Of a stretch of DNA of 64,000 bases, positions 18,085-29,294 are shown piece after piece; position 1 is the first letter of the stretch; every line of letters begins with the position of its first letter. Below the pieces are notes generated by a model. It saw nothing but the letters and a program-made list of their open reading frames with translations. It was not told where the DNA came from and did not search any database. A program made the position numbers and the translations under genes. This DNA comes from Pseudomonas sp. GD03919. GTDB lineage: Bacteria; Pseudomonadota; Gammaproteobacteria; Pseudomonadales; Pseudomonadaceae. The stretch covers positions 2,790,001-2,854,000 of the forward strand of contig NZ_CP104582.1 of NCBI RefSeq assembly GCF_029814935.1, in the 5' to 3' direction.

Positions 18085-19185
18085 TCACTCGTGGCGTTTC
18101 AAGGCCGAACAGGCGCCACACTTGGCGCAGCCAGCCTTGATCTGTTCGGAATGCAGCCCGTGCCGCTGCAGGCTGGCACCAATGCGCGGATACAGGCGCT
18201 GCATGAAGGCGCTGTCGGGCTTGGGGTGCTGAGCCAGCGGCGTGCCGTCGATGGGAACGAAAGGCACTACGAAGGGGTAGACGCCCATTGCAGCCAGGCG
18301 CTCGGCCATGGCCACGATGGCCTCTTCGCTATCGCCCAGCCCGGCCAGGATGTAGGTGCTGACCTGGCCACGCCCGAAGACCTCGACGGCCGCCGCGAAA
18401 GCCGAGAAATAACGCGCCAGCGGCACCTGCGCCTTGCCCGGCATGATCCGCTGGCGCACCTCGTCGGTGACCGCCTCCAAGTGCATGCCCAGCGAGACCA
18501 CGCCGCTGTCTTGCAGGCGGCGAAACCAGGCGTCCTCGTCCGGCGGCTCGCACTGCGCCTGGATCGGCAGGGCCACTGCCGCGGTAACGGCAGCGGCCGA
18601 TTCGCAAAGGATGGCAGCACCACGGTCGGAGGTTTGCGGCGTGCCAGTGGTCATCACCATGTGCTTGACGCCATCGAGCTCCACCGCCGCTTTGGCCACC
18701 TCAGCGAGCTGGGCCGGGCGCTTGCGTGCGATGGTCTTGCCACTTTCCAGGGACTGGCCGATGGCGCAGAACTGGCAGGCACTGGCAGCATCGTTCATGC
18801 GGATGCAGTGCTGCAGCAACGTGGTGGCCAGCACGTCATCGCTGTGCAGGGTGGCGATCTTCCAGTAAGGGATGCCGTCGGCGGTGCTGCGTGCGTAGAA
18901 GTTCGGCACGCCTGGCACTTGCACCTGGCCCACCTGCTGGCCGTCGCGGTAGATCAGCGCCAGCTCGCCCGCACCCTGCGGACGCACTTCGTAGGGCGAT
19001 AGCAGCGAGGCCTGATTGAGCATCGGCACCATCGCGGTATGCCCGCCCAACGACAGCGCCTTGTGATCGGAAGGCCCGGCGCCGCCCTTGCGCGACAGGC
19101 CGTGGCCGTCGTCCTGCCAGCGCGCGCCATGGCACTGCAGCTCGCTGAGCAGGTCCAGCGCGGCGATGCGTTCAGAGGCTGACAT
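18085..19185 (-). CDS. nitD: NitD: radical SAM protein, MSMEG_0568 family
   Basis: A 366-residue radical-SAM enzyme. The iron-sulfur ligands are spaced CX9CX2C (residues IRMNDAASA between the first two, then QF), not the usual CX3CX2C; the flanking CQFCAIG supports their role. A second cysteine group, CAKCGAC, lies near the C-terminus and could hold another cluster. [20 protein letters not shown] is the radical-SAM barrel region seen in biotin-synthase-like enzymes. The start [13 protein letters not shown] overlaps the nitC end by 14 bases. Substrate unknown. Confidence 0.9.
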   Translation of the reverse strand: MSASERIAALDLLSELQCHGARWQDDGHGLSRKGGAGPSDHKALSLGGHTAMVPMLNQASLLSPYEVRPQGAGELALIYRDGQQVGQVQVPGVPNFYARSTADGIPYWKIATLHSDDVLATTLLQHCIRMNDAASACQFCAIGQSLESGKTIARKRPAQLAEVAKAAVELDGVKHMVMTTGTPQTSDRGAAILCESAAAVTAAVALPIQAQCEPPDEDAWFRRLQDSGVVSLGMHLEAVTDEVRQRIMPGKAQVPLARYFSAFAAAVEVFGRGQVSTYILAGLGDSEEAIVAMAERLAAMGVYPFVVPFVPIDGTPLAQHPKPDSAFMQRLYPRIGASLQRHGLHSEQIKAGCAKCGACSALKRHE

Positions 19186-20152
19186 GCTCGACCTCCTCGG
19201 CTTCATGCCGCCCCGGCAGCGCCGTGACGCGCTCATGCAGGTGGGCGGTAGGCGTGCGGTCGATCAGCAGGCTGAGCAGTTCCGGCCGGCTGTAGTGGCC
19301 GACCGAATCCATCATGCGCTTGCGCTTGTCAATCAGCGCCAGGTCGAGATCGGCGATCACCTCGCCCTCGCCGCTGCGCAGCGGCTCCCCCAGCAGCTTG
19401 CCTTCGGGGCTGACGATGGCGGTGAAGCAACCGCCGGAAATCGGCCCCAGCCCACAGCCGGTATCGGCCATGATGCGCTGCTGCTGTTCCGGCTCCAGCC
19501 AGGCGGTGGCGTTGACCACGAAGCAGCCGGACTCCAGCGCATGGTGGCGGATGCTGACCTCGATCTGCTCGGCGAAGATCTCCCCCACCAGCGAACCGGG
19601 AAACATCGCCGCATGAATCTGCTCGCCATCGGCCATCAGGGCATAGCGCGCCAGCGGGTTATAGTGCTCCCAGCAGGCCAGCGAGCCGATACGCCCGACC
19701 TGGCTGGCCACAGCACGCAGGCCAGAGCCATCGCCCTGCCCCCAGACCATACGCTCATGGTAGGTCGGAGTGATCTTGCGCCGATGCTGAATGAGGCTGC
19801 CATCGGCATCGAACAACAGTTGAGCGTTGTAGATCGTGCCACCGTCACGCTCGTTGATGCCCAGCGACACCACCATCCGAGCTTCGCGACAGGCCTCGGC
19901 AATCGCGGCGGTCGCCGCCGACGGCACCTGCACCGACTCCTCGAGCAGGCGCAGATGCTCCTTGCCCATCATGAACGGTGGCTGCACGAAGGAGAAATAG
20001 GGGTAGTAAGGCACCACGGTTTCCGGGAAGACGGCAAACTGCACGCCCTCGCGGCCGAGGCGCAGGATGGTCTGAACGATCTTCTCGACGGTACCCTCGC
20101 GACTGTAGAGCACGGGCGAGAGCTGCACAGCAGCGGCACGGACGATGGCCAT
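19172..20152 (-). CDS. nitC: NitC: nitrilase
   Basis: A 326-residue carbon-nitrogen hydrolase with the full catalytic set: Glu in [13 protein letters not shown] (about 44), Lys in [16 protein letters not shown] (about 125) and the nucleophile Cys in [16 protein letters not shown] (about 160). Nitrilases convert R-CN to carboxylate and ammonia. In P. pseudoalcaligenes CECT 5344 the homologous NitC is needed for cyanide assimilation and hydrolyses short aliphatic nitriles and 2-hydroxynitriles formed from cyanide plus keto acids. The same role is inferred here from the identical cluster. It follows nitB after 51 bases that contain a strong palindrome. Confidence 0.95.
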   Translation of the reverse strand: MAIVRAAAVQLSPVLYSREGTVEKIVQTILRLGREGVQFAVFPETVVPYYPYFSFVQPPFMMGKEHLRLLEESVQVPSAATAAIAEACREARMVVSLGINERDGGTIYNAQLLFDADGSLIQHRRKITPTYHERMVWGQGDGSGLRAVASQVGRIGSLACWEHYNPLARYALMADGEQIHAAMFPGSLVGEIFAEQIEVSIRHHALESGCFVVNATAWLEPEQQQRIMADTGCGLGPISGGCFTAIVSPEGKLLGEPLRSGEGEVIADLDLALIDKRKRMMDSVGHYSRPELLSLLIDRTPTAHLHERVTALPGRHEAEEVEHVSL

Positions 20153-20176
20153 GGCGAATTCCTTGTACGAACGTAG

Positions 20177-20194
20177 CCCCTCCCGCGGGAGGGG
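20177..20194. promoter_or_regulatory. 18-bp perfect palindrome between nitB and nitC
   Basis: CCCCTCCCGCGGGAGGGG is self-complementary over its full length and would fold into a very stable stem in the nitB-nitC message. There is no T-run, so full termination is unlikely. Partial termination or RNA processing that raises nitB over nitC is possible. Confidence 0.5.
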
Positions 20195-20203
20195 CGGGAT
20201 GGA

Positions 20204-20686
20204 TCAGGCAGTCCAGGTGTCGATGATCAGCGCGCCTTCGCGACGCATCAGCAAACGCAGATCCATGACGTCCAGCGGGTTGATGGCGCGGATGCCTTCG
20301 ATCAGCGCTTTCTCGGTCTGCCCGTACAAGGCCTGCAGGGCGAAACGGCAGGCGTAGACCTCACCGCCCTCCTCGATGAACGCCTTGATCTGGTTGTTGA
20401 CCGCCAGGTGGCCGGGGAAGGCTTCATTGCCTAGGGTGGGGAAACCGCGCTGCACGCCAAGCTGCACGCCCGGCCCGTAGAGCAGCACCTTGGTCTCGAA
20501 GCCTTTGCGCAGCAGGCGTTTGGCCTGCAGCATGTTGACCAGGCCGATGGAACCCTCGAAAGCGATGGTGTGGAAGGTGATGAGGGCTTTCTCGCCTGGC
20601 TCGGCCTTGACGTCCTCGAAAACCTTCTCTTCGTAGTTGACCAGGAAGTCGCCGTCCTTGTAATGGGCGATATCGACGCTCGGCAT
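20204..20686 (-). CDS. nitB: NitB: MSMEG_0572 family conserved protein, first gene of nit operon
   Basis: A 160-residue soluble protein. [20 protein letters not shown] and [19 protein letters not shown], with a single cysteine in [14 protein letters not shown], suggest a DsrE-like alpha/beta fold. It is a constant member of Nit1C clusters but has no assigned reaction. It is preceded by GGAGAG at a good distance and by a sigma-54 promoter about 65 bases upstream, so it heads the transcript nitBCDEFGH. Cyanide- or nitrogen-dependent induction is expected from CECT 5344. Confidence 0.9.
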   Translation of the reverse strand: MPSVDIAHYKDGDFLVNYEEKVFEDVKAEPGEKALITFHTIAFEGSIGLVNMLQAKRLLRKGFETKVLLYGPGVQLGVQRGFPTLGNEAFPGHLAVNNQIKAFIEEGGEVYACRFALQALYGQTEKALIEGIRAINPLDVMDLRLLMRREGALIIDTWTA

Positions 20687-20746
20687 GGGTGCTCTCCTCT
20701 TCTGCTTTTCTTCACGGTGGAAGTCACCGTGCTTGCAAGAGCTAGA

Positions 20747-20761
20747 GCGAAGGCTGTGCCA
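20747..20761 (-). promoter_or_regulatory. Sigma-54 (-24/-12) promoter of nitBCDEFGH
   Basis: Reading towards nitB, TGGCAC at 20761-20756 is followed after AGCCT by TCGC at 20750-20747. The GG and GC dinucleotides have the strict ten-base spacing of sigma-54 promoters, with one mismatch to TGGCAC-N5-TTGC. Transcription should start near 20735, about 50 bases before nitB. The divergent activator belongs to the sigma-54 class, which supports the call. Confidence 0.82.
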
Positions 20762-20851
20762 GGTTTTCAGCTATTTATTTTTATTATTTCAAATCAAACA
20801 GTTAGTTATCTGATCCGGTTTTCCAGGCACGATCTGCACCTAGGCATCGAC

Positions 20852-20905
20852 TACGAAGTCTCGTATAAAAACGAAAGTTCGTAGCAGCAATTACGAGGTT
20901 TCGTA
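20852..20905. promoter_or_regulatory. Three TACGA-N4-TCGTA operators (predicted NitA sites)
   Basis: Three 14-base palindromes occur in 54 bases: TACGAAGTCTCGTA (20852-20865), AACGAAAGTTCGTA (20870-20883) and TACGAGGTTTCGTA (20892-20905). They lie about 115-170 bases upstream of the nitB start point, the normal place for sigma-54 enhancers. The last one ends two bases before the nitA start codon, which suggests that NitA also represses its own gene. Confidence 0.82.
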
Positions 20906-20907
20906 GC

Positions 20908-22830
<1,923 letters not shown>

Positions 22831-23047
22831 AGGTGAGCGGACCTACCCGGTGGGTGAACAGCTCGGAGCACTCTGCTTCAAGTTCATCACGAGTGCCACG
22901 GCGGTCTCGGCGGCTCTGTTGCACATTGGATTAACATTGCTTGCGGCAGCATTCCCCCATACGGCATGAAGGCAAGAGCACAATGCGGATTGCCAGCGCC
23001 TCACCCAGCAGCAACACTCTCGACCCCACCCTGCCGGATACTTCGTC

Positions 23048-23938
23048 TTGCGTACCGCCGATCTGCTTCGCCTGCTGCTGCTCGCCGCCATCTGGGGCGC
23101 CAGTTTCCTGCTCATGCGCGTTGCCGCGCCGGTGCTGGGCAGCATGCCGACCGCCTTCTTCCGCGCCAGTTTCGGCATGCTGGGCTTGCTTGCCCTGCTA
23201 CTGTTGTTGCGCACGAATTGGGACTTTCGCGGCAAGTTTCGTATCTGCCTGGTACTCGGGCTAATCAACGCCGGCGTGCCGTCAGTCATGTACTGCCTGG
23301 CGGCGCTGATCCTGCCGGCCGGTTACTCGGCAATCTTCAACGCCACCACCCCACTCATGGGCGTATTGATCGGCGCGCTGTTCTTTCATGAAGGCATCAC
23401 CCCGAGCAAGGCAGCCGGCGTATTCCTCGGTCTACTGGGTGTGGCGGTGCTGACCCGTACCGGCCCGGCAGCCTTCGACCTGCAACTGTTGCTCGGTGCC
23501 GGAGCCTGCCTGGTAGCCACCACCTGCTATGGCTTCGCCGGTTTCCTTACCCGGCGCTGGATTGGCCAGCAAGGCGGCCTGGACAACCGCTTGACCGCCT
23601 TCGCCAGCCTGGCCGGGGCCAGCCTGTTCCTGCTGCCGCTGTTCGCCGGTAGCCTGGCGCTTCAGCCACCGCCGAGCTGGGGTAGCATAGAAGTGTGGCT
23701 ATCACTGGCAGGTCTTGGGCTGGTCTGCACGGCCTTCGCCTACGTGCTGTACTTCCGCCTGCTGGCCGATATCGGACCGATCAGGGCCAGTACCACCACC
23801 TTCCTGATCCCGCCGTTCGGCGTGCTGTGGGGTGCCCTGCTGCTGGGTGAGCCCCTGAGCTGGGACTACCTGCCCGGCTGCCTGTTGATCGCCCTGGCCT
23901 TGTGGCTGGTGGTGCGCCCGAGCGCGAGCAGAACGTAG
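23048..23938 (+). CDS. EamA/DMT-family transporter
   Basis: A 296-residue inner-membrane protein with ten predicted helices in two EamA repeats (about 8-140 and 150-290). The first repeat opens LLLAAIWGASFLLMRVAAPV and the second closes with FLIPPFGVLWGALLLGEPLS, both typical of drug/metabolite exporters. TTG is the best start; no ATG is available before residue 20. Substrate unknown. The gene stands alone downstream of nitA after 217 bases in which I see no gene or clear signal. Confidence 0.88.
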   Translation: MRTADLLRLLLLAAIWGASFLLMRVAAPVLGSMPTAFFRASFGMLGLLALLLLLRTNWDFRGKFRICLVLGLINAGVPSVMYCLAALILPAGYSAIFNATTPLMGVLIGALFFHEGITPSKAAGVFLGLLGVAVLTRTGPAAFDLQLLLGAGACLVATTCYGFAGFLTRRWIGQQGGLDNRLTAFASLAGASLFLLPLFAGSLALQPPPSWGSIEVWLSLAGLGLVCTAFAYVLYFRLLADIGPIRASTTTFLIPPFGVLWGALLLGEPLSWDYLPGCLLIALALWLVVRPSASRT

Positions 23939-24158
23939 CCCCGATGGAATCAGGGATTCACCGTATTGCATACGAGCTAAGGACTGAAGGTCAGGCAAGG
24001 GCAAAGCGCACTTCACCGACCCAAAAAAGCGATATCCGCTCTGAGCACGTAGCCTGCAGGAGCCGCGCCTGGCGACGAATCGCATGAACAGTGCATAAAC
24101 AAAACCTTTGCCCCAACATCAGGCCTCTGCATACGCGCCACAGACACTGCAACCTGCG

Positions 24159-24530
24159 TCAGGCCACCCGGTCAGGCGATATCACCGGCTGCACCGGTGG
24201 CGTCAGCGGCGGCAAGCCATGGGCCTTGCGCGCGTCGTCACAGCGCGGGTTGTGTACGCCGTTCTCCCAGCTCGCTGCGAACTCGCGGCAACTGCTCGAG
24301 CGCTGTTCGTACATGGTGCAGCGCACGCCGCAACCGACATCGCCGAGCAACTGGGTACAGCGCGCGGGGGCGCTCTCGGTACCTCGCATGGCGACGTAAT
24401 GGGGGCTGATCTGGACGACCTGTTCATCCGGCACGCTACCGCCTGCGGATTGGCACTCGCCCCAGAAGAAGGACACGCGAAAAAACGCGCAGCAGGCACC
24501 GCACGTAAGACAGGGATTAGCTTCGGACAT
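24159..24530 (-). CDS. YkgJ-family cysteine-cluster protein
   Basis: A 123-residue protein with the pattern CLTCGACCAFFRVSFFWGEC at the N-terminus, then CTQLLGDVGCGVRCTMYEQR and SSSCREFAASWENG. These cysteines define the putative zinc- or iron-chelating YkgJ family, of unknown role. It stands alone, convergent with the EamA gene. The 220 bases between hold half of a degenerate CGTAGCCCCGATGGAATC repeat. It is divergent from trkH. Confidence 0.88.
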   Translation of the reverse strand: MSEANPCLTCGACCAFFRVSFFWGECQSAGGSVPDEQVVQISPHYVAMRGTESAPARCTQLLGDVGCGVRCTMYEQRSSSCREFAASWENGVHNPRCDDARKAHGLPPLTPPVQPVISPDRVA

Positions 24531-24681
24531 TTGAGGAGAACTCGGAAACCGGCGGACGCCAGTAACTGGCGGCTATTCTATGCTTGGCCAATGACTTGTA
24601 AAGCCCCCACCTACGGCGGTTTACAGGCGCCTGACCACAGGTAGAATGGCGCACTTTTACAACCCGCCAGAGCCCTTGCAC

Positions 24682-26136
24682 ATGGCCTTGCCGACGCTGC
24701 GCATCATCGGTTTCATCATCGGCATATTCCTGATTACCCTGGCGATCAGCATGGCCATTCCCATGCTGACGCTGTTGATCTTTGAACAACCGCAGGACCT
24801 CTACGCCTTTCTCTGGTCGAGCCTGATCACCCTGATCGCCGGCCTTGCCCTGGTGATTCCCGGTCGCCCCGAAAACGCCCAGCTGCGCCCGCGCGACATG
24901 TACCTGCTGACGACCGGCAGTTGGATCGTGGTCTGCGCTTTCGCCGCTCTGCCGCTGATGTTGATCGCTCACATCAGCTACACCGACGCCATCTTCGAGA
25001 CCATGTCCGGCATTACCACCACCGGCTCGACCGTGCTGGTTGGTCTGGACACTCTCTCACCCGGCATTCTGATCTGGCGCTCACTGCTACACTGGCTCGG
25101 CGGCATCGGCTTCATCGGTATGGCCATCGCCATCTTGCCGCTGCTGCGCGTCGGCGGCATGCGCCTGTTCCAGACCGAATCCTCGGACTGGGGCGAGAAA
25201 GTGATGCCACGCTCGCACATGGCCGCCAAGTATCTGCTGCTGATCTACCTGGCCCTGACGCTGCTCGGCTCACTGGCATTCTGGGCAGCCGGGATGACGC
25301 CTTTCGAGGCGATCAACCACGCCATGGCCTCGATTTCCACCGGTGGCTTCTCCACCTCCGATGCATCGCTGGCGCACTGGCCACAACCGGCCGTGCACTG
25401 GACGGCCGTGGTGCTGATGCTGCTCGGCGGCATGCCCTTCATGCTCTATGTCGCCTTCGTGCGCGGCAATCGCCAGGCGCTGTTCAGGGATCATCAGGTA
25501 CGCGGCTTCATCGGTTTCCTCCTGCTGACCTGGCTGGTCTTCGGCACCTGGCTATGGCTGAACTCGGATTACGCCTGGCTCGAGGCTTTTCGCATCGTTG
25601 CCGTCAACGTCACCTCGGTGGTCACCACCACAGGCTTCGCCCTCGGCGATTACACCACCTGGGGCAGCTTTGCCGTCTTGCTGTTCTTTTACCTGACCTT
25701 CGTTGGCGGCTGCTCCGGCTCCACGGCTGGCGGCCTGAAGATCTTCCGCTTCCAGGTCGCCTACGTCCTGCTCAAGGCCAACCTGATGCAGCTGGTGCAC
25801 CCGCGTGCAGTGATCCGGCAGCAGTACAACAACCACAATCTGGATGAAGAGATCGTCCGCTCGATGATTACCTTCTCCTTCTTCTTCACCATCACCATCG
25901 GCGTGCTGGCCCTGGCGCTGACCCTGGTCGGCCTGGACTGGGTAACCGCGCTGACCGGCGCCGCCACTGCAGTGTGCAACGTCGGCCCGGGTCTTGGCCC
26001 GATCATCGGCCCGGCCGGCAACTTCGCCAGCCTGCCGGATTCGGCCAAGTGGCTACTGAGCCTGGGCATGCTGCTCGGCCGCCTGGAAATTCTGACCGTG
26101 CTGGTCCTGATCACCCGCAGCTTCTGGAAACACTGA
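24682..26136 (+). CDS. trkH: TrkH potassium transporter membrane subunit, first copy
   Basis: A 484-residue KtrB/TrkH-type potassium channel-like transporter with four membrane-pore-membrane repeats. The selectivity-filter glycines lie in SGITTTGSTV, ASISTGGFST, VVTTTGFALG and VCNVGPGLG. It needs the cytoplasmic NAD/ATP-binding TrkA, not encoded in the window. The start MALPTLRIIGFI was chosen over an ATG 12 codons upstream because it aligns exactly with the start of the second copy. It ends three bases before that copy. Confidence 0.95.
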   Translation: MALPTLRIIGFIIGIFLITLAISMAIPMLTLLIFEQPQDLYAFLWSSLITLIAGLALVIPGRPENAQLRPRDMYLLTTGSWIVVCAFAALPLMLIAHISYTDAIFETMSGITTTGSTVLVGLDTLSPGILIWRSLLHWLGGIGFIGMAIAILPLLRVGGMRLFQTESSDWGEKVMPRSHMAAKYLLLIYLALTLLGSLAFWAAGMTPFEAINHAMASISTGGFSTSDASLAHWPQPAVHWTAVVLMLLGGMPFMLYVAFVRGNRQALFRDHQVRGFIGFLLLTWLVFGTWLWLNSDYAWLEAFRIVAVNVTSVVTTTGFALGDYTTWGSFAVLLFFYLTFVGGCSGSTAGGLKIFRFQVAYVLLKANLMQLVHPRAVIRQQYNNHNLDEEIVRSMITFSFFFTITIGVLALALTLVGLDWVTALTGAATAVCNVGPGLGPIIGPAGNFASLPDSAKWLLSLGMLLGRLEILTVLVLITRSFWKH

Positions 26137-26139
26137 CCG

Positions 26140-27594
26140 ATGCCTCTAGCCAGCCTGCGCATCCTTGCCTTCATCAACGGCATCTTCCTCGTCACCCTGG
26201 CAGTGGCCATGCTGGTGCCGGTGATCACCCTGCTGATCTTCGAACAGCCACAGGGGATCAACGCCTTTCTCTGGTCGAGCATGATCACTGCGCTCGCCGG
26301 CATCGCCATGATCGCCCAGGGCAGGCCACAGCAAACACAGCTGCGTCCGCGCGACATGTATATGTTGACGGTGTCGAGCTGGGTCATGGTGTCGATCTTC
26401 GCCGCCTTGCCGTTCATTTTCGCCGAACGGGCGAGCATCACCGACGCCTACTTCGAGAGCATGTCAGGCATTACCGCCACTGGCGCGACGGTGTTCAGCG
26501 GCCTCGATGACATGTCGCCCGGCACGCTGATCTGGCGCTCGCTGCTGCACTGGCTGGGCGGCATCGGCTTCATCGGCATGGCCGTGGCGATTCTGCCGAT
26601 CCTGCGCATCGGCGGCATGCGCCTGTTCCAGACCGAGTCGTCGGATCGCTCGGAAAAGGTCATGCCACGCTCGCACATGGTCGCCAAGTACATGGTGCTG
26701 GCCTATGTCGGCCTCAGTACCCTGGCAGTGCTGGCCTTCTGGTGGGCCGGCATGGGTCTGTTCGACGCGATCAACCATGCCATGTCAGCCATCGCCACCG
26801 GCGGCTTCTCCACCTCGGATGCCTCGCTGGGCAAATGGCAGCAGCCGGCGATTCACTGGGTCGCCATCGTGGTAATGGTGCTCGGCAGCCTGCCGTTCGT
26901 GCTCTACGTCAGCACCCTGCGCGGCAACTACCGCGCCCTGTTGCGCGACGCGCAGGTACGCGGCTTCCTCTATCTGCTGGCAGGCAGCTGGCTTACCCTG
27001 GCCATCTGGAAATGGCTCACCACCGACCTGTACTGGCTCGATGCACTGCGCCTGGTGGCCGTGAACATCACCTCGATCATGACCACCACCGGGTTCGCCG
27101 TGGGCGATTACCACCTGTGGGGGCCGTTCGCCAGCATGATGTTCTTTTACCTGGGTTTTGTCGGCGGTTGCTCCGGCTCTACAGCCGGTGGCCTGAAGAT
27201 TTTCCGCTTTCAGGTCGCCTATATCCTGCTCAGGGCCAACCTCAGACAGCTCATCCATCCACGCGCGGTGATCAAGCAGCAATACAACCGCCACCGCCTG
27301 GATGAAGACATCGTTCGCTCGATTCTTGCCTTCGCCTTCTTCTACACCATCACCATCGCCACCCTGGCCCTGGCGGTCGCCATGTGCGGGGTGGACTGGA
27401 TCACCGCCCTGACCGGGGCGGCAGCCATGGTCTCCGGTGTCGGCCCTGGCATGGGCGAGATGGTCGGTCCGGCCGGCAACTACGCCACCATTCCCGATAC
27501 AGCCAAGTGGCTGTTGAGCCTGGGCATGCTGCTCGGGCGCCTGGAAATCCTCACCGTACTGGTGTTGTTGTTCCCGGCCTTCTGGCGTCACTGA
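26140..27594 (+). CDS. trkH: TrkH potassium transporter membrane subunit, second tandem copy
   Basis: Also 484 residues and colinear with the upstream gene, beginning MPLASLRILAFINGIFLVTL. The filter loops are SGITATGATV, SAIATGGFST, IMTTTGFAVG and VSGVGPGMGE, so the first and fourth loops differ from copy one (T-to-A and N-to-G changes near the glycines). Long identical stretches such as RSLLHWLGGIGFIGMA show a tandem duplication. The three-base gap indicates one transcript. Mixed dimers or different ion affinity are possible. Confidence 0.95.
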   Translation: MPLASLRILAFINGIFLVTLAVAMLVPVITLLIFEQPQGINAFLWSSMITALAGIAMIAQGRPQQTQLRPRDMYMLTVSSWVMVSIFAALPFIFAERASITDAYFESMSGITATGATVFSGLDDMSPGTLIWRSLLHWLGGIGFIGMAVAILPILRIGGMRLFQTESSDRSEKVMPRSHMVAKYMVLAYVGLSTLAVLAFWWAGMGLFDAINHAMSAIATGGFSTSDASLGKWQQPAIHWVAIVVMVLGSLPFVLYVSTLRGNYRALLRDAQVRGFLYLLAGSWLTLAIWKWLTTDLYWLDALRLVAVNITSIMTTTGFAVGDYHLWGPFASMMFFYLGFVGGCSGSTAGGLKIFRFQVAYILLRANLRQLIHPRAVIKQQYNRHRLDEDIVRSILAFAFFYTITIATLALAVAMCGVDWITALTGAAAMVSGVGPGMGEMVGPAGNYATIPDTAKWLLSLGMLLGRLEILTVLVLLFPAFWRH

Positions 27595-27606
27595 GCGCAC
27601 GCGCGC

Positions 27607-28620
27607 TCAGTCGCCAAGCCCGCGACGGCTGCGGTACTCGCCAGGCGTTGCGCCGAACCAGCGACGAAACGCCCTGAAGAAGTTGCTCGGATCGGCAAAG
27701 CCAAGCAGGTAAGCGACCTCCAGCAAGGTCAGATCGGCCCGCCCGAGATACTGCTCGGCCAGCTCTCGACGGGTATCGTCCAGCAACTGCTGATAGCTGG
27801 TGCCCTCCTCCTGCAGGCGCCGCTGCAAGGTGCGTTGCGACAGATGCAGGGTTTGCGCCACCACCTCGCGGCGCGGCTCGCCCTGCGGTAGCAGGCGGCA
27901 CAGCACCTGTCGCGCCTGGTGGGTGACACGGCTGCTGCAGAAGCGTGCCAGGTAATCGCCGGCGAATCCGTCATGCAGTTGCGCCAGCGCCTCGTTGGCG
28001 CTGGGCAATGGCGCCTCGAGATCGGCACGGGTAAAAATCAGTGCATGCTGCTCGGCATTGAACGTCAATGGCGCCTGGAATACCTCCTGATAAGCTGCAA
28101 GATCGGCAGGCGGCGGCCCTTGCAGACGAATCTCACGCGGCCGAATGGGCTTGCCAGTGAGCCAGCGGCAGAAGGCCAGGCAGTACGCCAGTGAAGCCTC
28201 GGCACTTTGTCGGGCAGACGGCAGACGGTCGCCATGAATGACCAGCGTCAGCGCGTAACCATCAGGCTGCGCCAGGAAGCTCAGATCCGCGCCCTCGCCG
28301 ATGATGCGCTGATAACGCACCAGGCGCGTGAAACCTTCGCGCAGATTGCGACTGGACATCAACGCGTAACCGACCACATGGAAGGACGCCGGCCGCACCA
28401 CCTTTGCCATGTTCAGACCAATGGCCGGATTGCCGGACAGCGCCACGGCGCGCTGCCACAGCCTGGTCATGCCGTCCTGCGGGAAGCGTGCGTCGGGGTC
28501 ACTCAGGGCGGCGTAGTCCATACCCAGTTCAGCGAACAGACTGAGGCAGTCGACCCCGCCCAGCTCCAGCGCCTGTACGATGGCCAATGCCCAGCTGGAG
28601 GATGTGGTTCTTTCGTTCAT
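27607..28620 (-). CDS. AraC-family regulator with N-terminal ligand-binding domain
   Basis: A 337-residue regulator of the OruR/ArgR-like AraC group. The N-terminal arabinose-binding-type domain covers about 15-200. Two helix-turn-helix motifs close the protein: VVAQTLHLSQRTLQRRLQEE (about 260-280) and LTLLEVAYLLGFADPSNFFR (about 300-320). It is convergent with trkH and divergent from the Mpo1-like gene, which may be its target. Ligand unknown. Confidence 0.9.
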   Translation of the reverse strand: MNERTTSSSWALAIVQALELGGVDCLSLFAELGMDYAALSDPDARFPQDGMTRLWQRAVALSGNPAIGLNMAKVVRPASFHVVGYALMSSRNLREGFTRLVRYQRIIGEGADLSFLAQPDGYALTLVIHGDRLPSARQSAEASLAYCLAFCRWLTGKPIRPREIRLQGPPPADLAAYQEVFQAPLTFNAEQHALIFTRADLEAPLPSANEALAQLHDGFAGDYLARFCSSRVTHQARQVLCRLLPQGEPRREVVAQTLHLSQRTLQRRLQEEGTSYQQLLDDTRRELAEQYLGRADLTLLEVAYLLGFADPSNFFRAFRRWFGATPGEYRSRRGLGD

Positions 28621-28748
28621 CGTCTTGTTCTTGTGATCGATCAGCAGGCCATGATCAGCGGCGCAAGGATACTAGACTGGCCCCTTAAGTCAGTGGCCCA
28701 CGAAGACAGCCGCCCTACACTGATCATGACAATAACAGGAGGTGCGCC

Positions 28749-29066
28749 ATGACCGCCCAGACCACCGAACGCTACCAGAGCTTCGCCGAGTTCTACCCCT
28801 ACTACCTGCAGGAGCACAGCAACCCGGTGTGCCGTCGCCTGCACTATGCCGGCAGCCTGCTGGTGCTGGCGATCCTCGCCTATGCCCTGCTCAGCCAGCA
28901 ATGGCTGTGGCTGCTGGCCATGCCACTGGCCGGATACGGTTTCGCCTGGATCGGTCACTTCGTTTTCGAAAAGAATCGTCCAGCCACCTTCCAGTACCCG
29001 CTCTATAGCCTGATGGGCGACTGGGTGATGCTCAAGGATGCCTTTACCGGACGCATCCGCTTCTGA
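28749..29066 (+). CDS. Mpo1-like (DUF962) membrane protein
   Basis: A 105-residue protein with two or three membrane helices. EHSNPVCRRLHYAGSLLV and WIGHFVFEKNRPATFQYPLY carry the conserved histidines that in yeast Mpo1 bind iron for alpha-oxidation of 2-hydroxy fatty acids. Bacterial members are assumed to act on fatty acids, but this is not shown. GGAGGTGCGCC precedes the ATG. It is divergent from the AraC regulator. Confidence 0.88.
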   Translation: MTAQTTERYQSFAEFYPYYLQEHSNPVCRRLHYAGSLLVLAILAYALLSQQWLWLLAMPLAGYGFAWIGHFVFEKNRPATFQYPLYSLMGDWVMLKDAFTGRIRF

Positions 29067-29075
29067 ACCCTACCC

Positions 29076-29102
29076 GGGCGCAGCCCTGCTATGACTGCGC
29101 CC
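29076..29102. terminator. Hairpin after Mpo1-like gene
   Basis: GGGCGCAG pairs exactly with CTGCGCCC across an 11-base loop, ten bases past the stop. There is no T-run, so it may be a weak or Rho-assisted terminator. The rest of the 228-base gap before cyaB shows no gene. Confidence 0.4.
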
Positions 29103-29294
29103 AGCCCATACCTGCCAGAGGTCATTCGCACGCGCTGACCGCTGGCCACTGCTACGCCACCGTTCGGCAGTCATGCTTGGCGGGTAGCCCCCCCTTGGTT
29201 ATGATCCCCGCCCAGCAAGCCTCTGGCTTCGGCCTTGCCGACCAGCCAGGCGTCCAGCAGAGACGCCAAAATCCAGCAGGGACTGTTCCAGTAG

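Noticed and set aside
23936..23965. Second CGTAGCCCGGAT-type repeat after the EamA gene
   Set aside because: Only one degenerate half is present, without a partner, so it is not called as a repeat feature.
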